Shown piece by piece: positions 46,697-60,000 of a stretch of DNA of 64,000 nucleotides. The stretch comes from Eonycteris spelaea (Eukaryota > Chordata > Mammalia > Chiroptera > Pteropodidae): assembly GCA_003508835.1 (NCBI GenBank), contig PUFA01000202.1:1178001-1242000 (forward strand), in the 5' to 3' direction. The position numbers and the translations under genes were made by a program. The notes under the pieces are model-generated. The model saw nothing but the letters and a program-made list of their open reading frames with translations, was not told the DNA's origin and did no database searches. Each line of letters opens with the position of its first letter. Position 1 is the first letter of the stretch.

Positions 46697-46896
46697 CTGG
46701 GGGTGGGGATGGTTAGAGTCCGTTCTCGAGTTTCCAGTGGCGATGGAAGCAAGGATTGTGGAGGAAGTGCTGTCAGAGAATGCTCCTTAATCTAGGTTTC
46801 CAGAGGCCAGAGGTTCTGTCTGGGGAAGATAGTAGTCGGTCTGAGTCACAGGACAGCTCGGGATCTTGGTTTCCATCTTCTGGTATGTTAGACACT
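46697..46896 (-). other. Exon-like segment upstream of TARS2, unassigned
   Basis: On the minus strand a good acceptor (tttgtatttcag) is followed by 200 nt and a strong donor (CCCCAG|gtgagg). Two frames stay open for about 35-45 codons before stops, but neither resembles a protein I know. It could be an upstream non-coding exon of TARS2, an RPRD2-TARS2 readthrough exon or a lncRNA exon, or chance. Confidence 0.3.
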
Positions 46897-46899
46897 CTG

Positions 46900-49800
46900 A
46901 AATACAAAAAGAAATAGACAAGACTGTGGAAGAGGAAGATTACGTGTGTGTGTCATTGGGAAAAGGTAGTGAACATTTTTAAGTGGCATTCAGAAAGTGT
47001 GGCAACAGGCAGAACGTTTCCCATGGCTCTGCACCGAAAGGGAGAGGGGAGTGTTACACTGCGGGCAACCAAATGGTAGGTGCTCAGTCAATAATTATTA
47101 AGAATGTACCGATCCCTGTACTGACTCGAAACTCCAAAGTATACACATACTGACACACACACATTCTTTATTCATTCCACCTTGTCCTCTTCATACGGAT
47201 GGGAGAGGGATGGTGGAATAACTAAGCTCCACTGTTATGTTATGGCGGCTCCCTGCACTCATCCCTCAGACATTTACTGACCGCGCACTGTGTGCAAAGC
47301 CCTGAGCTGAGTGCTCAGGGGATGCCGATCAATCACATACTACATCATCACCTGTGTGACTTGTGTTGCAGTGGAGGAAGGAATGTCAAGGGATTTCATT
47401 CCTCCCGCCATAGCAAGCAAGCCAGCAAAGCATGCTAGCTAAGGCCAATGCTTTTATAGCCAGTTCTACCACCTCTGATTTGTGCCTAGCATGTCTCAGC
47501 CTCAGGGAATGTTAACTCTTTAGTCTGCCTGGGAAACATCGATCCCTAAGACTGTTCTTAACCTTCCACTGAGATCACCAAACACCTACTATGTGCTAAG
47601 TGCTGTGCCTTCACTATCTCATTTAATTCCTAGAATAACCCTGACAAATAGCAGCTCTCTGCTCCCTATAAAACAAGGAGAATGGCTCCCCAGAGAAGCC
47701 CCAGTCTATCTGAATCCAAAGCCTGTACTATGCATACTCTGCTGCCTCTCAGACAGCAGAAATAGTCAGAATGCATCACGTTCAGGAGTACAGCTCCCCC
47801 TTTCTCTCCAGGTGAACTAGTTGGAGCCTTTGGGGACAAAAAGGGCCTTAATGTAGGGTAGTGAGAGGGGTCCAATAAAAAGCCAAGAAAAGAGGTATCT
47901 TACCAAACTTTCTCTACCAGACTAACGAAAAAGAAATGTTAAGGAAATAATGCCAGAGTCCAAGAAGCCTAAGGAATAGGAATTCCTTATAAAGGGTGTC
48001 CAAGGCCCTCGGTCAAGTTCTGGGAAAGGCTCAGCTTTACTTCACCTTTAGAATAGACATCCTAAGTTAGCCAAAACTTCAGCTGAGGTGGTATTGTTTT
48101 TATAATCTCAAAACATATGTTCTCCACTGAAGGTAATGTACATTTTCTATTTGTCATCAGATTAACACATGCCTCCAAATCTCAGAAAATTTTCAGGCAC
48201 CAAAGTGGTAGAAAAAGATATTGGAGGTGAGAGAGAGAGAGAATGAAGTTTAGTAAGAAAATATATTAAAAAAAGGTTTATATTATTGCCACGAAATGCT
48301 TTTGAGGATCAAAGAACTACCCAAGTGGCGAAAGGCACAGTAGGTGGTATGGGGAGGTTAGGTTACTAAACTTTTTCCCTTAGTAATAAAGGTCTAGGAT
48401 GGGGGTCAAGCTTTATTTTAACATCTCTTTAAGAAGCCACAAAGAGAGAAAAAGTCCAGCCAAATCTGCAGAGTAAATAAGGAGGGGGAAGCTTCCTATC
48501 AGAAGCACGGGGACAAGTTGAACTTTGCTTTGAAAACAAAGTTGAGCTCACTTAACATCTCTGCTAAGGTCCCCCTTCCCTTAGACATCTCCCGAGTCTG
48601 TGGAAGAGAAACCAGGAAACAGCCACCTCCACCCTCGCCTTTTAAACGTCCCTGATTTGTCAGGTCAAGGCCAAGGGAAAAACATAGGGAAGTCTCCCAA
48701 ACACAGGAGCCGGTGCAAGGATGTCAATTTAAGTTCAATGCTGAAGTAAGAAATAAAGAGCAAAGTACTCTTTAAGAAGGACCTAGACACATCTGTGGAA
48801 GGCAATATACAACTAAGGCTCAATAACCAAGATTTCAAACTACTCGTTTACTATCTCTACTGCCCTTGGCAATGACTGGCTACCTAGAAGGTATGGGACC
48901 TTAAGTGTTCTCTCTTGTAGGTACAAGGGGAGGACAAAACAGAAGGAACTGGACGCTGCCCGGTTTCTTTCTTCCTCCCATTCCAGCTGAAGTACCCTAA
49001 GAAAAACACACGAAGGTTCAAGGCTGCTGCTCTCTTTTCCACAAACCAAGTGGCTTGAGGAATTCTCAAAAATCAGGGGCTACAATAGGGATGAGAAAGG
49101 TGGTTGCCGGCATATCTAATTTGCTATGAACCGCACCTGGTCAAGGGCAGACTGGTTTAGCCAACACCCTTTTGAGTCAAACACAAAAAGCTGCAGCCTG
49201 TATCTGTTTTGTCTGTTGGCATCGCTCACTGGCCCTGCCACCCACATCCATATTCTTGACTTTGACTCTTGCCACAGTGAGGACAAAGGGAAAGGACAGG
49301 AAAAGAAAGAAATAAACCGTCACTGCCACATCAATTTCTGAATAGATCTCAGCCTTCTCATCCCCTGCCCCTCGAACTTGGAACTAAGCACAAGAGGTTT
49401 CTGCTGTTGTCCCCCAGCAGTTAGGAATAATGTGATAAAGTTTACACTGCATTTGCTCTTTTGACACATATGTGCTCCTCGCTATTTCTACATGGGTGTG
49501 GGGGGGACGGCAGGATGTTTACTTAAGAACCGATATCTCACGTCCCTCTGTCGCTTTGTCTATGCAGCCTCAGTGAGTTATTACTCAGCAATTGTGAAGA
49601 GCAGCTGACAGGACTTGTCCATAGTTACTCATAAACAAGTATGAGAAACACCCCAAAACCCCAAACCCATTTGGATGGTGTTATTAGCTCTGCATACATG
49701 AGGGGGTAACTCATCCCTCTCACACCAGATTGGCTTAAATGAAACTTTAGGGGAAGGGGACATCTTCACCACGTCCAGAAGGACCAACGAGGGAGCCTAT

Positions 49801-50500
49801 AACCTGTCGCTTCTTTGGAGGTGGAGACAAGAACTGGGTGGGCACGTCAGAGACCCAAGAAGGGCTGAGGCAGAAAGGGTGAGCCGGATTCCAGCAGCAG
49901 CCGGCCCGGCAGTGCGCCCTCCCTGCCGGGCGTGTTCCGAAGTGTCTAGTGACACTTGTGCAGCTTCACGTAACCACGGCTGCTGCCGAGCGGCTCTACC
50001 CTGCCGTGACCTAGGCCTGACCTCTACCCGTTAAGACCTACATTCCATTTATTAAGCCTCGCTGGATTGTCAGAGAGGGTTGGGGCAAGACAGAAGGGTT
50101 AACTGGGGTTTCTGTATGACAGACTGTCAATATGCAGGCAGAAGGGCAGATGTGGGCAAAGAATTGGCCAGGATACCCGTCATCGCCATCCCGATTCTAT
50201 GCTTGCTTTAAAAGTGCTTCTTCGCTCACAATTGCACTTTTTGAAGATGTACACAAAAAATTACCCATCCCGCACATCCCGCTTCATTGCCTTCCACTCC
50301 CTGAATACGTTTGATCTCTCCCCACCCATCGTCCCTTTCCAAAACTGAATTACACAAAGGATCAAACAGAAAACCCACAAGGCCATGAAGATCTTGGTGG
50401 CTCAGATTGCCTTCAGGGACACGGAGTGCAGAGATCAAAGGGGACAGCGGACAGGAGCAAGGTGAGAGGGGAAGAGTCAACCACACAACAAAGGAAACCA
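46900..50500. other. RPRD2-TARS2 intergenic region
   Basis: No supported gene. Short open frames on both strands show no recognisable similarity. Few recognisable repeats. Confidence 0.5.
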
Positions 50501-50503
50501 AAC

Positions 50504-53500
50504 TTTATTAAACTGGGAAACAAAAACATAATGTGGGAGACAAACAGACTTGTTTAAAAAAAGAATGGCTGGAAGAGAGCGCGCCAGCGGTCACACGGAA
50601 GGGGACGGGCGGTCTGGTGTCTTTGCGTGCGCCGGGGACGTCCAGGCACACCCGCCACCTCCGCGAGCCCCCCGCGCACCCTCGGACCGAGAGCCAATCC
50701 GTTCTTATCTTCAGAGACACTCCCGGGCTGTGCGTTCTGCATTCTGCAGCTGGCCTCACCTTCGGCCCTGGACAGTCACGTAGGCTCTTTGCTGGAGAAA
50801 ATTTAGGTTTTCCAACCACAGGCTCGCTCTGCAGAGCAGCAGCTTCTGCTCCTGGAGAAGTTTCCTCCTAATTGCACTCACCAGAGGAGCCAGAGGCCCT
50901 GCGTTGAAGCCCCAAATCTTAAAGAAAAATGTCAAACCTTTAGAACTACGTATTTTATTAAATCATATTAATACACATTTCAAAGGAATTTCATTGCTGT
51001 TGCCTCTAAAGCATGTACTTGTTTTGTTTTCCACACTGAACACGTGAGACTATCAATCCAACATATCTAATTTTAGTCATAACAGGCACTCCCGCCCATT
51101 CAAAAAAGAGGGGAGGGGAGGAAAAAGGGGGAAAAAGCAGTAATTTACAGCGGCCGCAAAACCATAACAGCTGAGGCTTAATTCTTCACGAACCAGGAAC
51201 TTCAGGGTAGTGAAGATTCTGCGATTAGGAGGTTTAGCATATTCACATTATCTAGACAGGTTCGCTGTACCACGTCATCACAAACGTCGAATTCCTGGCA
51301 TCGACAAGGGTGGGACTCCTGCGCTCTGATCATTTTACCCTCCCGGGAATCAAACCCCATCCCACTCACTCTCTACCTGTGGGAGGGCGGAGGGCAGCAG
51401 GGAGGAGAGCCTTCCTCTGATGACGAAGAAACACTTACGAAACACGGGACAGCTGTTCCTGATGCCCTGCCACTGAGTCTTAGGCAGCACCAGCGCACTC
51501 ACGCCCCCCGCCATTCTCTGTCTGTGATTTCACAGTGAGCACCGAGGGCCTTGGGAACTTCACAGATTCTGCTTTCATGTGAGTCAGGTCCTTGCCAAGA
51601 CACACGATGTCATGCTTTCTTTAAAAAATATCTTGTTTATTTTTTGAAACTCAGGTTGAAATACAAAAGGCAGAGCATGGGCACGGAAGTTTAAATCACA
51701 GACACAGAAAGAGTAAAACCCCTTTGCTTCATGTTTCACTATATCACATATATACATTGTCTTCATTTACTGCCGCAGACAGCTTTCCTGAAAGTTAACA
51801 GCTGACAGTCGTGTACAAATCCTCACTTCCACCCTAAAACAAGCACACTGAGGACTCTGTGGATTAAAAAACAAAGCAGTCCACAAAAAGAAAAACAAAA
51901 CAAAACCCAACCCTTAAAGTCCATCTTTTAAACTGTATACCGAAGTCTTTCTTTCATGTATTAGCCATCATACTTTTGAGGACAGTCACCCGCCTCAGCA
52001 TCCAAGAAGCCACTTTCCTGACAGCCCTGTATTTTCTGATAAAACCAAATGGTCAGAGAGCCTTTTCAAGTAAACACTGCTTTTAGCTTAAACAAGAGCA
52101 GCAGAAAGAATTCACATTCTTTTATTCTAGAATGAAAAACACCCACCTAATTTCTGCAAAAAAAAAATAAAAATAAAAAAATCTATTTGTTTTGAGTCAA
52201 ATAGAACTGTCCCTCCCCTGCCCACCCTTCTCTGCCATATATACTTCCCCTTAAACAAATGTCTTAGGACTCAATGTGAACTATACCGTTTCTCTGCTTT
52301 GCTACACTATAGATACCCCGTCCCACATACAAGGTCATGGTACCATGCATTTTCGTGGGGACAGCTACAGGGCAGAGCGGCTTGAGAAGGTAAAGAAAGA
52401 ACAGCTAGTTGGCTTAGGACCAGAAAAGCATCAGGGAAATGAACAGTTTACAGCATCCTAAGCACAGAACACATGGCGAGCCCAAATAAATAACATGGAG
52501 TCCGTTCTGCAGAACTCCCCATCGACGATGCGCATCTCGATGCGCATCTCGTTTACGCTGCTCTTCATCTGAAAACAAGTTTATTCTGACACAAAGGATC
52601 ACCTTCTGTCGGTGGCTACACTGCCCACTCCCCCCCCCCCGCCCACCGTTAATATGTCACTGCAGGAATCCAAAGCAATCCCCATGCTTCCTAGTTAGTT
52701 CTATACTAACTTGGAAGAAAATATAAAACTTACTAGGATTCTCTAAAAAACTCAACACATATTGTTTTACTCATCTAGCTGGAGATTACCAGTGTGTACC
52801 TTGGGGTTAAGACACTAAGTCTAAAAATTAGTGTCCCTAGATATAAACACTCGAAGTGCGGTGATTGTCTTTTTCCCAGTACAGGTTGTACAAACACAAA
52901 TACACCTTTCAGTTCAGGGAGGAGAACAGAACTTGTCACGTGAATTGACTAAGGGCAGAAACATTATTTCCTGCGGGGAGCAGGCGGTGGGGATAAGGCT
53001 TGCGCCGCTATGTGACAGGTTATCTGCCAAGCAGGGTAAAGTTGGGTTTATCGGGTCCTCCTGTTTCTCTGTAAAGACAGTAACACCCCCTTGCCACTAA
53101 GACACATCTGAAGAGGTGTAACATCAAGATGCTGCTGGACCTCGTCCGCTGGAAAACCAGGAACACGGGAGAACACAGGACAAGGGCGGGGAAAGGAAAG
53201 GTAAAGACAAATAGTTCCCCCTCCCGCCAGTGAGGACCAGCGAGCCGCAACGCCGTCAGGGAGGCGCCGTGCTAGATGGTTAAACCTCAGGGAGGACACG
53301 TCAGCTGCACCTTTCTGACAACTGTCGACTGGTGATTTTCTTTCCGGCCAAAGCAGAAGTAAAAACTGAGGGAGAAAAAGTCAGTCAAGAAAGAGGAGCA
53401 GGAAGCGAGCGCGTGGTGCGAGGCCCGCGAAACCACCTCAGAGACGTCCCCACTCTGTCGCTCACGAGGGACCTCACGAGGGACGGGGCAGGCCGGCCAC

Positions 53501-54295
53501 ACCGTCGACGCTGCCTTTCCCTAACTCTCCATTGTAGTTATTCCTTATTTTAACCTTGAAATTACATCCAGCCCTCTCTTTCATTCTAAGGATAAAGAGG
53601 AAAATTTTTTCACTAGAGTAGAAGGTTTGTACCTCCTCAAACTCCTGCTTAATAGTACTTCGAAAGAGGCTGATTTTTCATTAAGATTTTAGGAGAAAGG
53701 TAAAGAACTCAAGTTCAACATGCCTTCAAAAACCGAACGGCTCGACCGGTCCGGGGTCTCCCACATTTCCTCGCTCGTAACACCTCTTGGCTGTCAGCAG
53801 GGCACAGCAGACAGGGGCGGGAGCCGAGCTGGTTACAGCAGTTAACTGGGCTGGAGAGAGACCGGACGGGGACCCTTCCATCGACTCCTGATAAGCCAGG
53901 CCCAAAATAACATCCCGACATTGCACATGTCATTATCTGTACTGATGGAAGTTTTATTTCAAATGTAATAATACTCTTCAATAGTTGGGGTAAAGTAAGA
54001 TTTGTTTTCCTCCCCGCCCCTCAAATCCCCAGCCAAAGGCAGTGGCTTCGGTTGTGTTTGTTTACCTGCCCCCCACCCCCTTAAAATACAAAGGCCAAGG
54101 GAAGGTAGTTAAGTGCAGCAGGAGGGAGGGCTGGGTGGGAGAGTGAAATGCAGGCATGTGTGACGTTGGGAGGGAGGCCCTCTGTTGTAATAAAAAAATA
54201 AATCAAAGGAGGGAAACAAATAGAAACAATAATAAACCAAACCCCTACTTCCAACGCTCTCTAGACTGTTCCGAATGCCTTTCCCCTGGTTTCCG
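50504..54295 (-). other. RPRD2: Probable RPRD2 3' UTR
   Basis: Downstream of the RPRD2 stop, with few repeats. Several AATAAA signals lie on the minus strand: 53953-53958 (about 340 nt past the stop), 52121-52126, 51637-51642, 50954-50959 and 50504-50509. The farthest is taken as the probable main end; the true choice is unknown. Confidence 0.5.
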
Positions 54296-57036
54296 TCAGT
54301 ACCTGGGAGGGAAGAATGGGCGTTTTGGTGCAAAGAACGGAGGGCCCCTAATGAAAGGTGGCCTGGGTCTCTTTAAACTGTGGAACGGGTCTCTGCCGAG
54401 AAAAGGCTCCCTGGGCCGGAAGTCCGGCCGGGGACTCCGCAACATCATACCGCTCCGGTTGATGGTGTCTCTGTGCGAGGGACCCAAGGGGAGGCCGCCG
54501 CCCGCCCCGCCGCCGCGTGCGCCGGGCCCAGGTGCTCCAGAGGACGCGCGGGCAGGCTCAGGCTCTCGCGCACCCGGCTAAGGCCAGGGCCGTTGAGGTC
54601 CCGCTGGGTGGGGCCCCCGTGGTCCCTGGGTCCTGAAAGCACCCCAAATGATCGGCCAGGGTCCCCGGAAGGAGGGAACTATGGTCCTTGGGAAAGACTG
54701 CCACCGCCCCCGCCACTCCGTGCTCCGCCAGCGGGGGCGCGGGGAAGGGCGCGATCCCCGAGTGGTCGACGGGGGGCGGGGGCGGCGGGGTGGCGAAGGG
54801 GACCCCGCTCGCGCCGCCGCCGCCGTGCTCCCCCGGGGGCGGGGGCGGCGCGGGGAAGGGCACCCCGCCGTGCTCCGCCGGAGCGGGCGGCGCGGTGTGC
54901 GCCAGGGCCGCCTCCTTCGTGAAGGGGTTCGAGAGGTCCACGGAGGGCAGGTGAGCGGCCGCCTCGCGCGGGAACACCCCGCCGTGCTCCTTGGCGGCGG
55001 CGGGCGGGGCGGGCGCCGGCCCCACCGGCTCTCTCGGGAAGGGCGTCCCATGTTCCAAGGGGGCCGGGGGGAGATGATGCTCAAATGTTGAGTTGAAGCT
55101 GTTGGAACGAAAGCTGCCGACACTTTCCTGAAACTGGGCTGCCCGCTCCTTGTATGGCGCCGCTTTGAAGCCCGCGAGGCCTCCGCTGCCCCCACCCCCA
55201 AGGGACGCCAACTCGGAGGCACTTGAGGGGCCATTGTCAAAGGAGCTGCCTGAGGTGCTCAGGTCAAACCACCCCACCCTGGAAGCCTCGCGCCCGTGTC
55301 CTCGGTTTCCCTTCCCGGGCACGCGGACGGACTCCACCGTCTGGATGGGCTCCCCGGACACCCTCCTGTGGGGCGCGTGGTGATAGCCCAGCGTCTCTAT
55401 GGGGGCCCCCTTCTCTTCCGTGCTGTCAGGCAGGTCGAGGCAGGAGGAGGACACCCGGGTCTCTATGCGGAAGTGCTCTTCTTGCTGCTGCTGCTCGGCG
55501 GCCGTCAGGCTGGGCTGGGCGAGGTTCGCCAGGCCCACGCCGTCGCCCGACGCGCCCTTGCCGGGGGCCTGGCCGAAATGCTTATCCTCCGAGGGCTTTC
55601 GGGAGGCGTTTTTAAGCATGTTCTTAAACTCAATTGTCGACGTGGTGGAAATGGTGGCGGCCAGGACTTTCTCCACGCCCGACGTGGGCGCGTGGCCCGC
55701 GGGGGGGCCAGCGTGTTCTGCGGGGAGAAAAGGGGGCGCTGTGGGCCGGGGTGCGGCGAGTCGGGGTACTGCTTCTGGGGCAGGCTGAGGTGCCCGGGGG
55801 CCGCCTGAGACAGGCTGTTGTGGTTGGAGTCGGGGGCGAAAAACGAATCATTCTTACTGGGGGACGGAGACCGGTTAGACCCAGGTTCAGTCCCTCTCAG
55901 GCCGAAGGCACCAAGCAGCCCAGGGGAAGCCGAGAGCCGGTCACAGTCCTCAGTGGAGTCCAGAAGGGCCCTGACAGCCGGAGGGAAGGCAGACTGCACC
56001 CCGAAGCCCTGGGCCCTGTGGCTGTAACTGGACAGGATCGGCTGGTACTCTGCGGTATCCGAAAGCTTGCTCGATTTCAGGATGGACTTGGCCGGCTTCT
56101 TCTCCAGGTTCATCACGGCAGAGGGTGGCGGCCCCGAGTACTCAAAGTCCCGGTAGTCCTCGTCCTCCTGGAAAGACGTGTCCGGATAGAACTTCTCCTG
56201 GCAGAGTCCATCAGGGACGACGGCCGCTCCATGCCGTCGGCAGGCTGCTTATAGGGCGAGTCGCTGCCCAGGCCGAAGGGACGATAGGTGGACACGGCAT
56301 TGGAGAGGTCCCGGGGGTAGCTCTCCTCTCTCCCAGGGGGCGGTGACCGCGTGCTGCTGGGGGTCGAGGACCCAGGGCTGATGATCTTGGACAGCAGGGA
56401 CATGGTATCTACGCTGCTGGACGTGGGCTTGTCCATCATCTCATCTTGGGTGGGCGTCCCGCTCCGTTCATCCCGCACGGGGGTCCCGTCGATGTTGTCG
56501 ACGGACGTGCTGGTGGGGCCACGCTGGAAGTCCGAGGGATGGCTCTCTGCCGGGGCGCTGGACCCCAAACTGCTCAGGATCGGGATGTTTAAGTTTAAGC
56601 CGCTGAAACCAGGATTACCTTTTAAGAAGTTGTGGATCTTCATTTCCAGGCTCGGGGAGGTGGACTCGGACTCCAGCTTTGGCTTGGAGACCTCTGAAGA
56701 TTGGCACATGGCAACTTCAGAAGGCGGGGCAGCAGAGCTAGCACTGTGGGCACTTGTGAACCCCAGGGAGTTGGACGGCAACTTGAAAGTAGTGCTTGGG
56801 AGACCTGGGCTTTGCCCAAGTGAGACCTTGCTGGCTGAAGTTGAAGACACTTCAGATGCTGATGAATTAGGAGAATAGCTGAAGCTTTGGGAATGAAGGG
56901 CTGGGCACGGAGGGCAGACTTCTTCCTTTCACGCTAGAGACCGTGGTGTTGGCAGGGGAAACCGCAGTGCTCTGGGAAGCAGCTTCACTGGCTGGAACTG
57001 GGTTCCCAGTAACACTTTGAAGTAAAGATGACAGGC
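54296..57036 (-). CDS. RPRD2: RPRD2 last exon (2.7 kb, several indels)
   Basis: Begins GLSSLLQSVTGNPVPASEAA after acceptor gtttctgcag and ends FFAPKRPFFPPRY with TGA at 54298-54296. Frame changes occur at about 56,904-56,910, 56,884-56,890, 56,198-56,206, 55,701-55,707 (a C7 run), 54,642-54,645 and 54,494-54,520. Between them long stretches match human closely. The 3' half carries repeated E/D-H-G-(G/S) motifs between proline tracts. Confidence 0.93.
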
Positions 57037-60000
57037 CTGCAGAAACAAGGATTAGAGGAGTTAAAAAGAACAACACCCCACCTTGCAATAAAAACAATTT
57101 AGGCTAACAGGATATTCTCACTCATTCCAGTGGGAACCAGATAGACATTAAAACAGGAGGCCAAAGGGAATCCAGGCCAAACAAGCAAGGGTTAAATGTC
57201 ACAGAAAACACTGGATCTATTTGTCAATATAAAGAGAGCACATCGCCGAAATGTTTCTAGTACAGTCATGAAACAGTCCAACCTGGCAAGATAAAAGGCA
57301 ACAGGAAGGGGGAGATTTTAGTGTCAGAATCATTCATAGTTTAAACAAGACAAAGCAGGAAAAGAAAGGAAGCAAAATTACTCTTAAAACAACATTTTAA
57401 GCCAGTGTTTCTTAATGTTTGATCTGTGGAACTGTTTCTCTAAATCCAAACAGATATTCTGTCCTACCCTTCCTGTCCAACCACAACTGCCTCTAATAAT
57501 GAACACTGTTATTCTCAAGAAGGAGATGGCATCTGCAAATTGCAGAAACTTATGTGAACAGGAATGTTTTTTTTCAAGAAGATCTCTTGCTAAACCTTTT
57601 GGGAAACAATGCTCTTCGCTATCAGTTTTGGTGGTAAAATGTAGCAATAATAAACGTACAAACATACACCACAAAGACTTATAAAACTAGACCATCGGGG
57701 CACTGATCCTTTCAAAGGAAAACACAGTCCCCACCTCAGAGCTTGAAAAACTCAAGGATCATTCATCTACTGAGGCCGACATGGGTAGAGTCACCCCACT
57801 CACTGACACAAATCCTCCTCAGAAGCACTGAGAAAGAATTCTTTGGGGAAAGGCTGAGGTTCACCAAAGCAAACTGTGCCTGTAGAAAACGTTTTAGAAA
57901 AACACTTGACAAAAAGATAACAGAAGGTCCTATGAATTCAAACACATTTTGAAAAATTTACCCAATTTTGGGTTATAAATGAAAACTTATGTACACGTCA
58001 CCCAAATTTATAGTTCTTAATCATATGTTAAAACTGCTCCTTTATAATGATACGGTGAAAGAAAATGTTTCATATATAGTTAAGTCCATGTTTCATCAAA
58101 ATTTTAATTTTAATTCACACTTGCTAAGAGATTAAAGGTCTTAAGAATTTTAAGGCTCCATTCCTGTTACATTTTTAACTGCCACCTACTTCGAAATAAT
58201 GGTGCGTGGTTTTTATTGTTATCCATTATTCAATACCTCTTGTTGTGGGGGCATCCTTGTGCATTGTGGGATGTTTCGCCGCCTCCCTGGCCTCTACTCA
58301 CTAGATGCAGCAGCACCCCACCCCCCCCCAGATGTGACAAGTGAAAATGTCTTCAGACATTGCCGAACTTGCCGTGAAGGCTCCTGGGTTGAGAACTACT
58401 AACACAGAGTAAATGACTGTATTAAAGATACTGTTCTGGTTATTTGTAATTCATTGTATAATTACACTGAGATGCTTAAAAAAGGTTGTGCTGGTATCTG
58501 GATGGTCTGAGAACAGAGAGCAGGTAGGTTTTATGAAAAAATGTTAGAAGCAAACGGTTTCAGGCGCAAAACAGATAATCAGCAAATGAATAAAGCAGTT
58601 AAAGTAGCGATTATATGTAGGCAAAAACAAAATAGATGCGCTTGATATCTACCAAGGCCTCTATAAAACATCAGGACAGTGTGACCTTTCCCACCATCTT
58701 CAGCTTCGGTTAATATTAAAATATGTAAACCTGAACATCTACTAATCTGCACTAAGAGCTGGGATACAAGCAGCCCCTACGGCTGTCATGGCGTACGTGT
58801 CAAGAAATCTGGCTTCTGGTTTCGGGTCATCACTGAATAGGTAGATGTGTGACCTTAAGCAGGTCACATCATCTCACTGAGCCTTAACTTCCTCACCTGA
58901 AGAGGAGGGGATCAGACTAGATGATACCTAAAGTCTCTTTCAGCTCAGACACTTTATAATTCTATGACTACCAGGTCGTAGAGGATAAACAAATATGAAG
59001 AGAATAACGAATTAACTGTATTCTATACATTTCGCAGCTTTGGATCCCTCAGAAATGGAATCAGGCACTACGCCAGGGACACACTCATCATCCGAGCCCC
59101 CTGGCACAGGTGAGTTTACCTTGCAGTGCCGGGGCTGATTGTGTCTGGGTTTTGGAAAGAGCAGACAGAATGCTCTCTGGGGTGATCTCCACCTTCGAGA
59201 GGATGTTTGCCAGAGGGTTGTGCGATGCTGTCGTGGCCGGTGCGGGTGTTTTCAGGCCGCTGGAGAGGTTGCCTGGACTTGCCGGAGTTCCAGGAGACGG
59301 TCTTGATGCAGGACTGACCCCTGGTGGCAGAAAGACGAACTCAAAATGCAACTCAAAAAGGACCTTTAAATCAATGATACTTTCCACTCAAACAAGTTTG
59401 GCATGTTTAACAGCAATTCCTGTGACTGATTCACAAATGGTCCATATTGTGGCTTGTACAAACACAATAATCTGAAGATTAAATTAAGATTTGCTCCTGT
59501 CTAGATGGAATACCCCTAAAATAAACGCATCTTAAGTTTTTTTCATACGTATTCCAGTAGTTTTGAGAGCTCCGAGGAGACTAAAGAACCTATTTCTTTT
59601 TTCTCTACCGAATGAAAACTAGACCTCCAGAGTCCTGCAGGTGCTTGATACATACATACTGATACCTGCAGGCAGAGCATGATCAGAACCACTGCAACTG
59701 TGTAAATGGCCATTGCATAAGTCTGTGTGATTAATGAGTTATTTGCTTTTGAAATGGCCTATAAAATGAGATTATATAAGCAGGCTCTTTCACGTTTTTA
59801 CATTTTAAAACACTGGATCGGTTTTTAACAGTGATAATGTATATAAAGATAAAATAATTTTTATTTTCTTAATGAACAAAATTATAAACAGGTTATTTCA
59901 CAATGAGAAATAAATAAGCAAACAGAAAACATTTTAACCATATCTTTAATCAAAGGAACGCAAATGAAAACAAATGACGCTTTAAGACTAGATGTGACAA

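Noticed and set aside
54600..56900. Long plus-strand open frames opposite the RPRD2 last exon
   Set aside because: They are antisense to a coding exon whose minus-strand protein clearly matches RPRD2. GC-rich codon structure produces them.
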